Source: an uncultured Selenomonadaceae bacterium (GTDB lineage: Bacteria > Bacillota > Negativicutes > Selenomonadales > Selenomonadaceae). From it: a stretch of DNA of 30,731 bases. The notes under the pieces are model-generated. The model saw only the letters and a list, made by a program, of their open reading frames with translations. It had not been told where the DNA came from and did not search any database. This document shows positions 8,273-16,598 of the stretch, piece after piece (within the stretch, counting starts at the first letter, position 1; the number at the start of each line of letters is the position of its first letter). The translations under genes and the position numbers were made by a program. The stretch covers positions 1 through 30,731 of the forward strand of contig CALELM010000041.1 of NCBI GenBank assembly GCA_937902665.1, in the 5' to 3' direction.

Positions 8273-8277
8273 CCACA

Positions 8278-9246
8278 TCAAACGAGGGAATGTATCCGGT
8301 ATTCCCCATCTGCCTTGTCCCATGTATCGACACAAACAACTTCCTCGACACGGCGACATGTTGCATGTTTGCGGATGTAAACGATTACGTTAACTGCACG
8401 GGCAATAGATGCCTGTTGCGGGGATAAAGACACGCGAGATATCATCCCCTCGATGCGAAAAAGCGTCTCGATGGCTGAATCACTATGCACGGTCGAGCAT
8501 CCACCACGATGGCCAGTACTCCATGCATCAATCAGTGTCATAGCTTCCTTGCCACGTACCTCACCAACTACGATACGATTGGGAGAAAGCCTCAATGTTT
8601 TTCTCAGCAGATTATCCATATCCACGGTATCGGTTGTTGTGAGCGCAACTGTGTTTTCGGCAGCGCACTTCAGCTCTTTCGTGTCCTCAATCGTGATGAT
8701 TCGTTCGCCAAGCTTAGATATTTCCGCAAGGATCGCATTCAAGAGTGTTGTCTTTCCACTCGCTGTTCCTCCAGCCGCAATGATATTTTGCTTGTTTTTT
8801 ATGGCTTGTATGATCGCCTCACGCTGCTCCATGCTCATGGTTCCTTGCTCAACATAATCATCCAAGGTAAAAACCGTCTTGCTATGCTTGCGGATGTTGA
8901 AGCTTGGCCCCGTCACGATGGGAGGAAGCTCTGCCTGAAAACGGCAGTTTGAAAACAGATGGGAAGCCGGTATATCTGCCTGCAAGGATGGATCTTCCTT
9001 GAGTTCTATTACCTGCCTTGATAAATCCGCTACTGCGTAAATTACTCGCTTCGTAGCTTCCCCCGAAAGCTCTACGCCTGTATTAACAAATCCCCGATCG
9101 AACGTGTCAATCCAAAGCTTGCCATCAGGATTTACAATGACCTCCGTGACATTATCGTCATGCATATAATGCATGATATGGGTTCCAAGGCTTTTTTCAA
9201 GCACCATAAGCCTGCGTTGCCAGACTTCCTGATCATGCGCTTCCAC
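8278..9246 (-). CDS. trbB: TrbB/VirB11 secretion ATPase
   Basis: This 322-residue traffic ATPase of the VirB11/PulE class forms a cytoplasmic hexamer that switches the type IV apparatus between pilus assembly and transport. The N-terminal domain includes VTEVIVNPDGKLWID (about 33-47). Walker A is GGTASGKT (159-166), followed by the Asp box IITIEDTKEL, the Walker B region NRIVVGEVRG and the His box GHRGGCSTVHSD. All motifs are intact. The start is GTG 9246 after GGGGAG, overlapping the end of traG by 14 bases, which implies coupled translation. Confidence 0.95.
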   Translation of the reverse strand: MEAHDQEVWQRRLMVLEKSLGTHIMHYMHDDNVTEVIVNPDGKLWIDTFDRGFVNTGVELSGEATKRVIYAVADLSRQVIELKEDPSLQADIPASHLFSNCRFQAELPPIVTGPSFNIRKHSKTVFTLDDYVEQGTMSMEQREAIIQAIKNKQNIIAAGGTASGKTTLLNAILAEISKLGERIITIEDTKELKCAAENTVALTTTDTVDMDNLLRKTLRLSPNRIVVGEVRGKEAMTLIDAWSTGHRGGCSTVHSDSAIETLFRIEGMISRVSLSPQQASIARAVNVIVYIRKHATCRRVEEVVCVDTWDKADGEYRIHSLV

Positions 9247-11752
9247 ATTCTCCCCTCATTTCCTTGCTTTGCTGTTCAGCCCAAAGGGCAAGACTTTCGT
9301 CAAATGCCTTTGCAAAAGCCTCCTGTTTTTTCTTCTGGCTCATCGGCTCCTCACTTGCGGGGCCTTTATCTTCGGATTCGGAGTCTCCACGGAGGCTTGA
9401 ATCTTCTTGAATCCCTGCTGGAGATTCGTTGCAAGTTTTGGTTTCCTCCGTAATTTCTTCATTGCTTTCATTTTCTTTCGTCTCCTGTTGCTTCTCGCTT
9501 GCAGTTCCTGCTTCTTTTTTCGTCTCCTGTTGCTTCTCGCTTGCGGCTCTTGCTTTTGCCACCTTTTGCTGTCTCAGCTCAATCTCTTCGCGATCTGCAC
9601 GATGAACTTCAAATAACTGCGCAAAGGTCTGTACCTTTGTTGCAATATCTGAAAAAGCAGGTGCTTCAAGGTACTCGTCCGTGCGACGCATGAAAAAATC
9701 TCCGAATTTTTCTTTCTTGTAATACTCAAGCTTATCTCCATAAATCGTGCGAAAGCCCGCAACCCTCACAAGAACCTTGTCTGGTGGCATGCGCAAGACT
9801 TCATCCGGCGTCATAAGTTTCCTAGCCATTTGCGAGGTCGAGGTGGAACTTTCAAACATCTTTCCATTGCTGGATTTTGATGTTGTGTGAATCGTCTTTT
9901 CCCCTAGCATGTCCGACAAGGTTTTAGCTGTTCCTCCCCCGTCCTCAAGAGCCGGCGTGAAATAAATCTGCACATGGCAGTTTCCCGGAATAGCATTGTC
10001 TTTTGTGTAAAGCTGGTTGATTTGCCCCATATTCTGTACCACGATACAAATTTTTATCCCGTAGCCTGCACAGATACCAAGGGCACGCTCTATGCTATCC
10101 ATCTTTTTTAGCTGAGGAAACTCATCCAGCAACATCAGGAGTCTTTGTTGCTTGCCAGCTTCAGCTTTATCGAATTTCATTTCTCGCATCAGCTTGTTGA
10201 GCATCGTATCGACAAAAAGGCGATTCAGTGGCCGCAATCTTTCTATGTCGTTCGACGGGACAACGAGATACAAGGAGATGGTTTGTGATGGATCCAGAAG
10301 GTCTCGAATCGAAAAATCGGAAACCGACGTGTTTTTCCTTACCAGTGGATCTTGATAGATAGACATTGAGGTCTGCGCCGTCTGCATGATGGACGCTCTC
10401 GTCTGCTCTGCACCGTTGTACATGTTAGCCGCTGATTCAGCGACTTTTGGATGCACGAGCAGCTGAAACCAAGGGCTTGACTCTTGCGCAGAGGAAAGTG
10501 CCGCATTGATTTCCTTTTTGTCCTTCGCTTCAAAGATTTCCGGGGCAGAAAAATCAATCTTCTCCCCTACTGCTTCAAGCTCAAGAACCGTCTCGCGAAG
10601 CAGCTCTAAATTGCTTTGCGGCGGTTGCTCTTCTCTCCCTTCTGCCAGTGCTTCCTCATATCGCCTTGCTTGTTCTTCATTCGCCTTTGCTTTTGCCGCA
10701 AACTGCGGACATACCTTCGCAAAAGGACGAAAATCCCCTATGTATTCCCCATAGTTTTCCTTAAGCACATTTTTCTTGCCATTGATTTCCAAAAATTCTT
10801 CTTTCGTTATGTGAGGATAAATCTCCATGCTTGCAAAGAGAACATCCAGTGTCGTTCCTGGAGAAGAAAGAAAACTCATCACGTCAGAAGGGCATGGCAG
10901 CACTCTCTTTTCTTGAAAATGCTTGTACATCAAATGCAGGATTACCCCGTTTAAAAGAGCTGCTGCCGAATTTTCCCAGAAAGGATCCTTTCCTGCCCCT
11001 TCTCCTGTTTTTACCATCATTTCGGAAATCGTGGCCACGTCTGACATTTCACCGAAAGACTGGAAGTCGATTTCGGCAAAGGGATTCCATTTTGCTGCGG
11101 AACCATCCATGCAAAGCGGCTCAAATTTCATGACCTTCTGCTTGTAATGATGCTTCCTCCATGCTGACGTTTTATGCCATAATTCCCCCTTGGGATCAAA
11201 GAAAAACGCGCTATGCTTCCATGTTACTGCGGTGGGGATGATACAGCATACGCCTTTGCCGGATCGCGTTGGCGCGCAAAGCAAAATATGCTCTTTCCCG
11301 TTATGCATCATTAGCTCTTTTGTGTATGGATTGATTCCGCACACAAAACCTGTTTCAACCTCTGCTAACCCAGCGTTTTTTATATCCTCTTTCTTCGCCC
11401 ATCCAGCTGTGCCATGGCTTGTCATGTGCAGGGATTGCTTGTAAAAGGAATAGCATGTAATTCCTCCAACGGCATAAATGCCCCACTCCAAGAACACATA
11501 CGGCCGTATTGTTTCGAGAATAGAATTATACAAATCCGGAATGCTTCTCCAATGCTCCATGGTAAAAGGTTTGTAGATGTGTATACCATATTGAGCAGGG
11601 AATTCAAAGAGTCCTGGCAAAAGCTCATGATAACCTAGTTCTCTTGCCGCAAGCTGTGCTGGCAGCCAATGCGCAACGAGATATGAAAGAACAATAACGA
11701 GAGTGCAGCTTGCAATCAGCTTCGCCTTTTGCTTTTCGTCAATTTCTTCCAA
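9233..11752 (-). CDS. traG: TraG/VirD4 type IV coupling protein
   Basis: This 839-residue coupling protein brings the relaxase-DNA complex to the channel. It has two N-terminal membrane segments (about 12-32 and 86-104), Walker A APTRSGKG (160-167), then FFFDPKGELW, and Walker B in LLMLLDEFPQL, all typical of TraG/VirD4. The start is TTG 11752, seven bases after AGAGGAGG. The last 130 residues form a hydrophilic, Glu/Lys/Ser-rich tail with a near-perfect direct repeat of ASEKQQETK (DNA about 9480-9545); such tails in coupling proteins often contact substrates and vary between plasmids. It is 14 bases downstream of trbI. Confidence 0.95.
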   Translation of the reverse strand: MEEIDEKQKAKLIASCTLVIVLSYLVAHWLPAQLAARELGYHELLPGLFEFPAQYGIHIYKPFTMEHWRSIPDLYNSILETIRPYVFLEWGIYAVGGITCYSFYKQSLHMTSHGTAGWAKKEDIKNAGLAEVETGFVCGINPYTKELMMHNGKEHILLCAPTRSGKGVCCIIPTAVTWKHSAFFFDPKGELWHKTSAWRKHHYKQKVMKFEPLCMDGSAAKWNPFAEIDFQSFGEMSDVATISEMMVKTGEGAGKDPFWENSAAALLNGVILHLMYKHFQEKRVLPCPSDVMSFLSSPGTTLDVLFASMEIYPHITKEEFLEINGKKNVLKENYGEYIGDFRPFAKVCPQFAAKAKANEEQARRYEEALAEGREEQPPQSNLELLRETVLELEAVGEKIDFSAPEIFEAKDKKEINAALSSAQESSPWFQLLVHPKVAESAANMYNGAEQTRASIMQTAQTSMSIYQDPLVRKNTSVSDFSIRDLLDPSQTISLYLVVPSNDIERLRPLNRLFVDTMLNKLMREMKFDKAEAGKQQRLLMLLDEFPQLKKMDSIERALGICAGYGIKICIVVQNMGQINQLYTKDNAIPGNCHVQIYFTPALEDGGGTAKTLSDMLGEKTIHTTSKSSNGKMFESSTSTSQMARKLMTPDEVLRMPPDKVLVRVAGFRTIYGDKLEYYKKEKFGDFFMRRTDEYLEAPAFSDIATKVQTFAQLFEVHRADREEIELRQQKVAKARAASEKQQETKKEAGTASEKQQETKENESNEEITEETKTCNESPAGIQEDSSLRGDSESEDKGPASEEPMSQKKKQEAFAKAFDESLALWAEQQSKEMRGECGSA

Positions 11753-11766
11753 TCGAACGCCTCCTC

Positions 11767-13092
11767 TTAGTGACCAAAATAAATTGGCTGTTTCACATAG
11801 ATATAGAAGGTTGTTCCCGGTGCAATCGTGACAGTAGGCTGCACATTCATCCCTTTTGCAAAAAGATTGGATGCTTGATTGATAAGGTTTGCCATAGCGC
11901 CTTGCATGGCAAGCTGCCCTCCAGTGTAGCTTCTTTGATTGGAAGTGTCTCCCGAAGCATACGAGCCTAGAGCGGCTATAGCACTGGAGAATACACCAGC
12001 ACTCACGGTACGCGCCGTATGGCGGTGAACCTTGCCACTTATGCCGTTATAACCTTGATTGTCTACCGCTACCATGCTTGAGCCAATATCATAGGCAGCA
12101 CCATCAGGCATTATGAGCATGGTGAACTTCAAGTCAATGCGGCCATTTCCTGCACTATCATTTCCATATTCGCCAATCAGTCTCGAACCAACCGGGAGCA
12201 AAAGATTGCTGGATGTGACAGAATCGTAAATATCAGCTGTAACCTGCGCCGTGACCTGTCCCGGAGTATCCGTATTGATTCCAGAAAAAAGCATTGCCGG
12301 AATCATGGTTCCAGCCTGCAGCATGTATGGAGTTGGTTCTATCTTGGAAAGTGTTCCCTGCGAGGTTCCTGCAGCAGCCTGAGCGGCATTGATGCCTGCT
12401 GTCTCCCCATTCCCAGCTGTATTTGCTGTTCCTCCGCTTTCACGTCCCAATGCAAAATCTATTGCAGATGTGTACCTTTTTTCCATCTCCTCCGCAGCTT
12501 CTCTCGCTTTGTCAATGAAGTTCGGATTACTAACTGCGCGAGGTGTATTCGGGGTACTTGCGGCTGCTGGCAATGCTGCAGCAGGATAAGCAGGATATGT
12601 TGTCGCAGCTGGATTTTTTTGAGCTTGCTGTATGGCTGCTGTCTGGGCATTTGCTTTGTCGGCTGCCTGCTTTTTTTGATCAAGTGCCTTGAGATCCTTG
12701 TAGCTAAGGTTCTCCTTTTTCGTCTCTCCTTTTTTCGATGGTTCCTTCGTCTCAGGGATATTGGATGCAACTTGGGCAGCTTGCGGAGCATCCGCATCCT
12801 CGCTGCTTGAAAACAAGAAATGACCAGTCAAGGCACATACGGTAAATATGGCAATGGCTGCTCCCATCAGCTTGCGTGAAAAGGTTTTGGGCTGGCGATA
12901 GCCTCCCCCGTTTAGCTTTTGCTTGCCGATTTCATTATCCCTTTCATCGCCATCAAAAACCTTCTCCTTCTCATCCTCTTTCTCATCCTCTTTTTCTTGG
13001 ACGGCATCTTTTTTCCCTTTTGCGAGAAATGGAAGCGAGCTTAATGCACGGCTCACCTGATGCCTGATTTGGTCGAGCTTTGATTCTTCCAT
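11767..13092 (-). CDS. trbI: TrbI/VirB10 envelope-spanning scaffold protein
   Basis: This 441-residue VirB10-class protein links the inner membrane to the outer-membrane core complex and senses ATPase activity. It has a charged cytoplasmic N-terminus with a KEDEKEDEKEK run, one membrane helix (about 75-94), a long Pro/Ala/Gln-rich periplasmic linker, and the conserved C-terminal domain (about 265-441). That domain contains AGTMIPAMLFSGINTDTPG, LLLPVGSRLIGEY and the terminal TIAPGTTFYIYVKQPI. The start ATG follows a GGGAGAG site and lies three bases after the trbG stop. Presence of a VirB10 implies an outer membrane in the host. Confidence 0.95.
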   Translation of the reverse strand: MEESKLDQIRHQVSRALSSLPFLAKGKKDAVQEKEDEKEDEKEKVFDGDERDNEIGKQKLNGGGYRQPKTFSRKLMGAAIAIFTVCALTGHFLFSSSEDADAPQAAQVASNIPETKEPSKKGETKKENLSYKDLKALDQKKQAADKANAQTAAIQQAQKNPAATTYPAYPAAALPAAASTPNTPRAVSNPNFIDKAREAAEEMEKRYTSAIDFALGRESGGTANTAGNGETAGINAAQAAAGTSQGTLSKIEPTPYMLQAGTMIPAMLFSGINTDTPGQVTAQVTADIYDSVTSSNLLLPVGSRLIGEYGNDSAGNGRIDLKFTMLIMPDGAAYDIGSSMVAVDNQGYNGISGKVHRHTARTVSAGVFSSAIAALGSYASGDTSNQRSYTGGQLAMQGAMANLINQASNLFAKGMNVQPTVTIAPGTTFYIYVKQPIYFGH

Positions 13093-13095
13093 GCA

Positions 13096-14157
13096 TTACT
13101 CTCCCTTCTCGTGCAATATCGTGATGATTTCATTTTCACCCACACGAAGCTGAGCTTTCTTGAACGGTACTTCGCATATATAATAATTATCCTTTTGCGT
13201 ATAAGTCACCAGCGTCAAGCCCTTCTTCCCTTTTTCCTGCACAAAGAGCGGTACTTGATGGCGTGGGAGCGACTTGAACTGGAAATATACCTTTTGCCCG
13301 TCAGAAAAAACCCTTTCAGGAAGGTATTCCCCACTCCCCTTGCATTTGTAGCTGAAATCAAGGTTTTCAACGGCCGTTACGCCAAGCTGGCCTGTCCTCA
13401 GTTTTTCAGAGCGTTGCTTTTCAAAGAGTTCTTCTGCACGATCCTCCGCACCGTAGCTCCATGAAACCATTGGATTGTACCAATCTGATGTGTTTAAAAT
13501 CAGCTGGTAGCTCCGCTTGTTGGTCGTGACAATGAGATTTGTCGTTGAGGTCTCAACGACAGGCTTGATATACAAATGCGGCGTTCCGTCAACGGTAGTT
13601 GTTGAGACGGACCATCCGGCTGTATCACCGCCACCGACAAAGCTGATGGTCTCACCTTTCTTGAAAGCAAGGTCTGTAAGGTAGCCACGACGGCAATAAA
13701 TCTTGTAAAGCTGTTCTGGGGAATAGGTGAATATCATCGTCGAATTGCCTTGACTGTTGATGGCATCCTGCGTATAGCTTACGCTTCCACCATTTCCCTG
13801 ATTTGGATACACAAGCGCTCTTGCGGTAGGTGCGGCTATAGCCTTTACTCGGTATTCCTCCACACGCTCCATATCCTTAAGGCGATTCTTCACTGTATTC
13901 AATATATCAAGCAACTCGGTTTGAGATTCGCTCACTGCATAAAGATCTTCACGGAGGCGAGCGATTTCCTCCGCCATTTCCCTGTTGGAATCGATCCTTG
14001 GCAGCTTTTCTGAACTCTCCCTCTCTTCTGCGTGTTTCTTTTCAAAACTAGCTAATACGGATTCTACCGTCTCCCCCTGCTTTTCTGCAGCAAAAACCGA
14101 GCTGCTGCAGATAAAAAGCGATGCTGCTAAAAATATTGCGGTTGTTTTTTTATTCAT
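13096..14157 (-). CDS. trbG: TrbG/VirB9 outer-membrane core protein
   Basis: This protein of about 353 residues has a clear signal peptide (MNKKTTAIFLAASLF, cleavage near VFAAEK), a helical, acidic N-terminal region with a predicted coiled coil (REDLYAVSESQTELLDILNT) and a C-terminal beta-rich VirB9 domain. The latter shows the usual pattern TSTTNLIVTTNKRSYQLIL, then WYNPMVSWSYG and the ending RVGENEIITIL. ATG 14157 is preferred because GGAG lies 6 bases upstream; ATGs at 14160 and 14169 are possible. It partners VirB10 and a VirB7-like lipoprotein in the outer-membrane ring. A palindrome copy lies just upstream. Confidence 0.9.
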   Translation of the reverse strand: MNKKTTAIFLAASLFICSSSVFAAEKQGETVESVLASFEKKHAEERESSEKLPRIDSNREMAEEIARLREDLYAVSESQTELLDILNTVKNRLKDMERVEEYRVKAIAAPTARALVYPNQGNGGSVSYTQDAINSQGNSTMIFTYSPEQLYKIYCRRGYLTDLAFKKGETISFVGGGDTAGWSVSTTTVDGTPHLYIKPVVETSTTNLIVTTNKRSYQLILNTSDWYNPMVSWSYGAEDRAEELFEKQRSEKLRTGQLGVTAVENLDFSYKCKGSGEYLPERVFSDGQKVYFQFKSLPRHQVPLFVQEKGKKGLTLVTYTQKDNYYICEVPFKKAQLRVGENEIITILHEKGE

Positions 14158-14173
14158 CATAATCTCCATTTCT

Positions 14174-14196
14174 CAGGTGTCCGATTCGGACACCTG
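14174..14196. repeat. tra-operon palindrome, copy between trbF and trbG
   Basis: This is a perfect repeat with arms CAGGTGTCCGA and TCGGACACCTG around a central T. It starts just after the trbF stop (14198) and fills most of the gap before the trbG ribosome site. Confidence 0.9.
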
Positions 14197-14197
14197 C

Positions 14198-14920
14198 TTA
14201 TTTTTTCATTGTTCCGATTTGCTCCGAAAAATTAAGATCTGAAATATACAGCCCCAAAGGATTCACAAACATCGTTGCATCATCCTTTGGCGGAATCGTC
14301 GTTACGGCAAAAACGCACTCATAATTTTTCAGCGTTTGATGCCCACTTCCAATATCAAATTCTTCTTCCGTCCATGTAGCATGATAGCTTTCCGTGTCAG
14401 GAATTTTTTTGATCCCTGCAATCTTCACCTGAACAGTGCTTTTTGCATAACGCTCCGAGAAATGCTCATTCTGCTGGATAGCCGCATATTTCTGTCCGGC
14501 TGCTTGCGTGAGATAAGCATACGCTTTCTTTTGAAGCTGCTCCTGCTGGATTGGATCCAGCTGGATGTTTCTTGCGTTCTGTATGAACTGTCCAATGAAA
14601 TATCTTACCTCTGCCTCTTGCGGAGTATAATCTTGGGACACAAATGCTCCCGCTTTTTCAATCTCCCCCGTGGACTTGTCCACGGTCACAACATAGGGTA
14701 TCACCTGCGATTTGAGTGACTGCACTGTTAAGCCAATGGAAAGCACGACACATGCAACAAGCAATCCTAATGCTATCCTTCTCCAGTTGTAGCACTGAAC
14801 AGCGACACTTCCTATCCTTTTGTCCATCACAGCACGAGCTCTTTCGGCTGGTGTTGCTGGATTTTTCATGCTCGTTGTATCAGAGAATTTTTCTGGTTGT
14901 TTAAATAAGTTAAGTGCCAA
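14198..14920 (-). CDS. trbF: TrbF/VirB8 inner-membrane assembly factor
   Basis: This 240-residue bitopic protein has a cytoplasmic N-terminus, a membrane helix around residues 48-68 (RIALGLLVACVVLSIGLTVQ) and a periplasmic VirB8 domain containing PYVVTVDKSTGEIEKAG, the helical middle part EAEVRYFIGQFIQNARNI and the C-terminal HATWTEEEFD and NPLGLYISDLNFSEQI. These are characteristic of TrbF. The start is TTG 14920, seven bases after AAAGGAGG, and is clearly better supported than any later ATG. VirB8 proteins nucleate the channel through contacts with VirB9 and VirB10, which are encoded directly downstream. Confidence 0.93.
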   Translation of the reverse strand: MALNLFKQPEKFSDTTSMKNPATPAERARAVMDKRIGSVAVQCYNWRRIALGLLVACVVLSIGLTVQSLKSQVIPYVVTVDKSTGEIEKAGAFVSQDYTPQEAEVRYFIGQFIQNARNIQLDPIQQEQLQKKAYAYLTQAAGQKYAAIQQNEHFSERYAKSTVQVKIAGIKKIPDTESYHATWTEEEFDIGSGHQTLKNYECVFAVTTIPPKDDATMFVNPLGLYISDLNFSEQIGTMKK

Positions 14921-14934
14921 AGTTTTACCTCCTT

Positions 14935-15456
14935 TTATTTTAGCTGTACGACTTGTATTGGTAGTTGTTCTCCAGTTACCGGCAACGGATCACCACCAAT
15001 AAATGCGATCCGACCATCAGAAATTGCACCATTCTCAAACTTTGATTCGTCCTTTTCCATCTTTTGATCTTCTTTTTGAGCAGGCTCAGGGGGTGCAATA
15101 CGCTGTGCTTGTACAGTTTGCATATTTACACTTGGAATACTTGGATTTGGAATACTTGGCAGCGGGATTTGCTGGGCTGCATAGCTTGCACTTGCCTGCG
15201 CAATAGGTTTTGCCTGCACAGCTTGCATGTTTTCGATTGGGATGCTTGGGGTACTTGGATTGGCTTCCGGAAAGAAAGCTGGCTTAATAAAAAGAGGGCT
15301 TCCTTCCACCTGATAGGGAGAAACCTCTTGCATAGATGGCTTCTCTCCTGCATGCATACCAAGGAAAAGAAACAGAAATGAGCATCCAAATCCTATGATC
15401 CCTCCAGCAGATGCACCAAGAAGGAACGTCTTTCTGTTTTTTTCTGCGTTCATCAT
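14935..15456 (-). CDS. Small membrane-anchored, repeat-containing transfer protein
   Basis: The 173-residue product starts at ATG 15456 (or 15453) after AAGGAAG. One membrane helix (about residues 10-35, rich in Gly and Phe) is followed by a Pro/Gln/Ala-rich, disordered periplasmic part and a short terminal domain. The middle holds an imperfect duplication: PSIPIENMQAVQAKPIAQ and PSIPSVNMQTVQAQRIAP, plus a third short PSIPNPSIPS. It has no convincing lipobox, so it is not a standard VirB7 or TrbH. Position before trbF suggests an envelope accessory that bridges inner membrane and core complex. The family is not recognised. Confidence 0.65.
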   Translation of the reverse strand: MMNAEKNRKTFLLGASAGGIIGFGCSFLFLFLGMHAGEKPSMQEVSPYQVEGSPLFIKPAFFPEANPSTPSIPIENMQAVQAKPIAQASASYAAQQIPLPSIPNPSIPSVNMQTVQAQRIAPPEPAQKEDQKMEKDESKFENGAISDGRIAFIGGDPLPVTGEQLPIQVVQLK

Positions 15457-15473
15457 ATATATCTTCCTTTCTC

Positions 15474-15494
15474 AGGTGTCCGATTCGGACACCT
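15474..15494. repeat. tra-operon palindrome, copy at the end of the gene at 15493
   Basis: Arms AGGTGTCCGA and TCGGACACCT surround a central T. The repeat overlaps the last bases of the stop codon of the upstream gene and lies about 18 bases before the start of the next one, the same placement as at 1390 and 14174. Confidence 0.9.
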
Positions 15495-16035
15495 AAACAA
15501 CCACACCATCACGAGCTAAGAAAAAACGACCTGCCAGATCAGACACAAAAAAACGAAGCTCCTTTATGGAAACTGGAATTCTGTACATCAAGGTAATGCT
15601 ATTTTCTTTCACATCAAAAACTGCATATTGCACAGGAACAAGGCTTCGCCAAAGCGCTCGCGGTATTGACTCTGCGCAATCTGCAAAATGCATTTCCTGC
15701 GAACTAATTTCTAATCGCCTAATTTTTCTGTGCGTCGCCAAGAAATCAATGCATGGCTTTCCATGTATGCTCACTCGTATCGTGTGATTGATTCTGGATG
15801 CAACAAGCCATATTTTTTCCTGCTTGAAAAGTGTGACTGCCGAGATGATGGAGCGCTCGATATAATCCATTCGCCCGCTATACTGTGCCAGCATTTTTTG
15901 CAGCTCAGGAAGAATTGTCCGTTGAAAATCAGCGAAATCAAGAAAGCTCTCACGGAAAAGCTCCATATTTTCGCATGTTTTCACCAAATCAAAAGCGGCT
16001 TGTAAACCGCAAAAATAGAGTCGGTTTTCTCGCAT
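15493..16035 (-). CDS. Unknown 180-residue transfer-operon protein
   Basis: I do not recognise this protein. It is soluble in appearance, with an aromatic-rich N-terminal helical region (LFRESFLDFADFQRTILPEL), a middle with RRLEISSQEMHF and a beta-rich C-terminus (SLVPVQYAVFDVKENSITLM). There is no signal peptide. The frame overlaps the 3' end of traF by 55 bases if it starts at ATG 16035; the alternative ATG at 15966 would leave only a short gap after the traF stop. Neither has a strong ribosome site, so the start is uncertain. Its place within the operon suggests a transfer role. Confidence 0.6.
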   Translation of the reverse strand: MRENRLYFCGLQAAFDLVKTCENMELFRESFLDFADFQRTILPELQKMLAQYSGRMDYIERSIISAVTLFKQEKIWLVASRINHTIRVSIHGKPCIDFLATHRKIRRLEISSQEMHFADCAESIPRALWRSLVPVQYAVFDVKENSITLMYRIPVSIKELRFFVSDLAGRFFLARDGVVV

Positions 16036-16535
16036 CCTGTGTAGCGTCCATCAAAGCTTCTCTCTGCATCGCCAACTGGCAGAAACATCCCTTCCCGAAT
16101 CGTTACCTCTACACCTCTTGGCTGCTGCGGCAAGATTTTTCCGTTTCTGTCAAAACCTTCTACCCTTCCAATGATTTCTTGATTGATCAAGAAATTTCCA
16201 TCTTCATCAATCAGGTAAGCATCACCCGAGAGTCCACCAACACGCTTCAAGAATTTCATTTCAGGCCGATCTATATATCCCCTTTCGCAAGCAATGTGAC
16301 GCACCCTTTCACTTGGTTCATACAAAACTATATCCCCACGCTCCGGATGTGCTTTTGAAGTCTTGATATAAAACCCAGATGGAATGCTTGTGGTTGCATT
16401 GTATATGACCAGATTTTTCTCAGGAAGGCTCCATCCTGTTACCGAAAGAAAAAACATGCCCAAAGAACTTGCAACCGCAATATAAAACCAAGGCTTTTCC
16501 CTTGGGCTTGGAAGCCTCGCTCTCTCCCTTTTCAT
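15981..16535 (-). CDS. traF: TraF-type conjugative transfer signal peptidase (S26)
   Basis: ATG 16535 is chosen because GGGAGG lies 7 bases upstream; an ATG two codons earlier is too close to that site. The 184-residue protein has one N-terminal membrane helix (about 17-35), then the catalytic serine motif NATTSIPSGFY (Ser about 50), the general-base lysine in FLKRVGG (Lys about 97) and the C-terminal SFDGRYTG that corresponds to the S-x-D-S-R-Y-x-G box of S26 peptidases. In IncP plasmids TraF cleaves and cyclises the TrbC pilin. It is the first gene of the transfer operon after the inserted cassette. Confidence 0.9.
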   Translation of the reverse strand: MKRERARLPSPREKPWFYIAVASSLGMFFLSVTGWSLPEKNLVIYNATTSIPSGFYIKTSKAHPERGDIVLYEPSERVRHIACERGYIDRPEMKFLKRVGGLSGDAYLIDEDGNFLINQEIIGRVEGFDRNGKILPQQPRGVEVTIREGMFLPVGDAERSFDGRYTGCEKTDSIFAVYKPLLIW

Positions 16536-16564
16536 GTACATCCCTCCCTACCTTATCTTATTTT

Positions 16565-16598
16565 AAATCCGTGCAGTTTTAAAAAACTGCACGATTTT
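16565..16598. repeat. 34-bp stem-loop repeat, copy B
   Basis: Perfect arms GTGCAGTTTT and AAAACTGCAC surround a two-base centre, with the same flanks (AAATCCG, GATTTT) as the copy at 8239-8272. Read leftward it lies 30 bases before the traF start. It also contains the stop codon (TAA at 16581-16579) of the displaced 3' end of the gene at 17672-18385. Confidence 0.8.

Noticed and set aside
13096..14169. Start of trbG at the outermost ATG (14169)
   Set aside because: It lacks a ribosome site; GGAG is placed for the ATG at 14157 (or 14160), and the signal peptide is complete from there.
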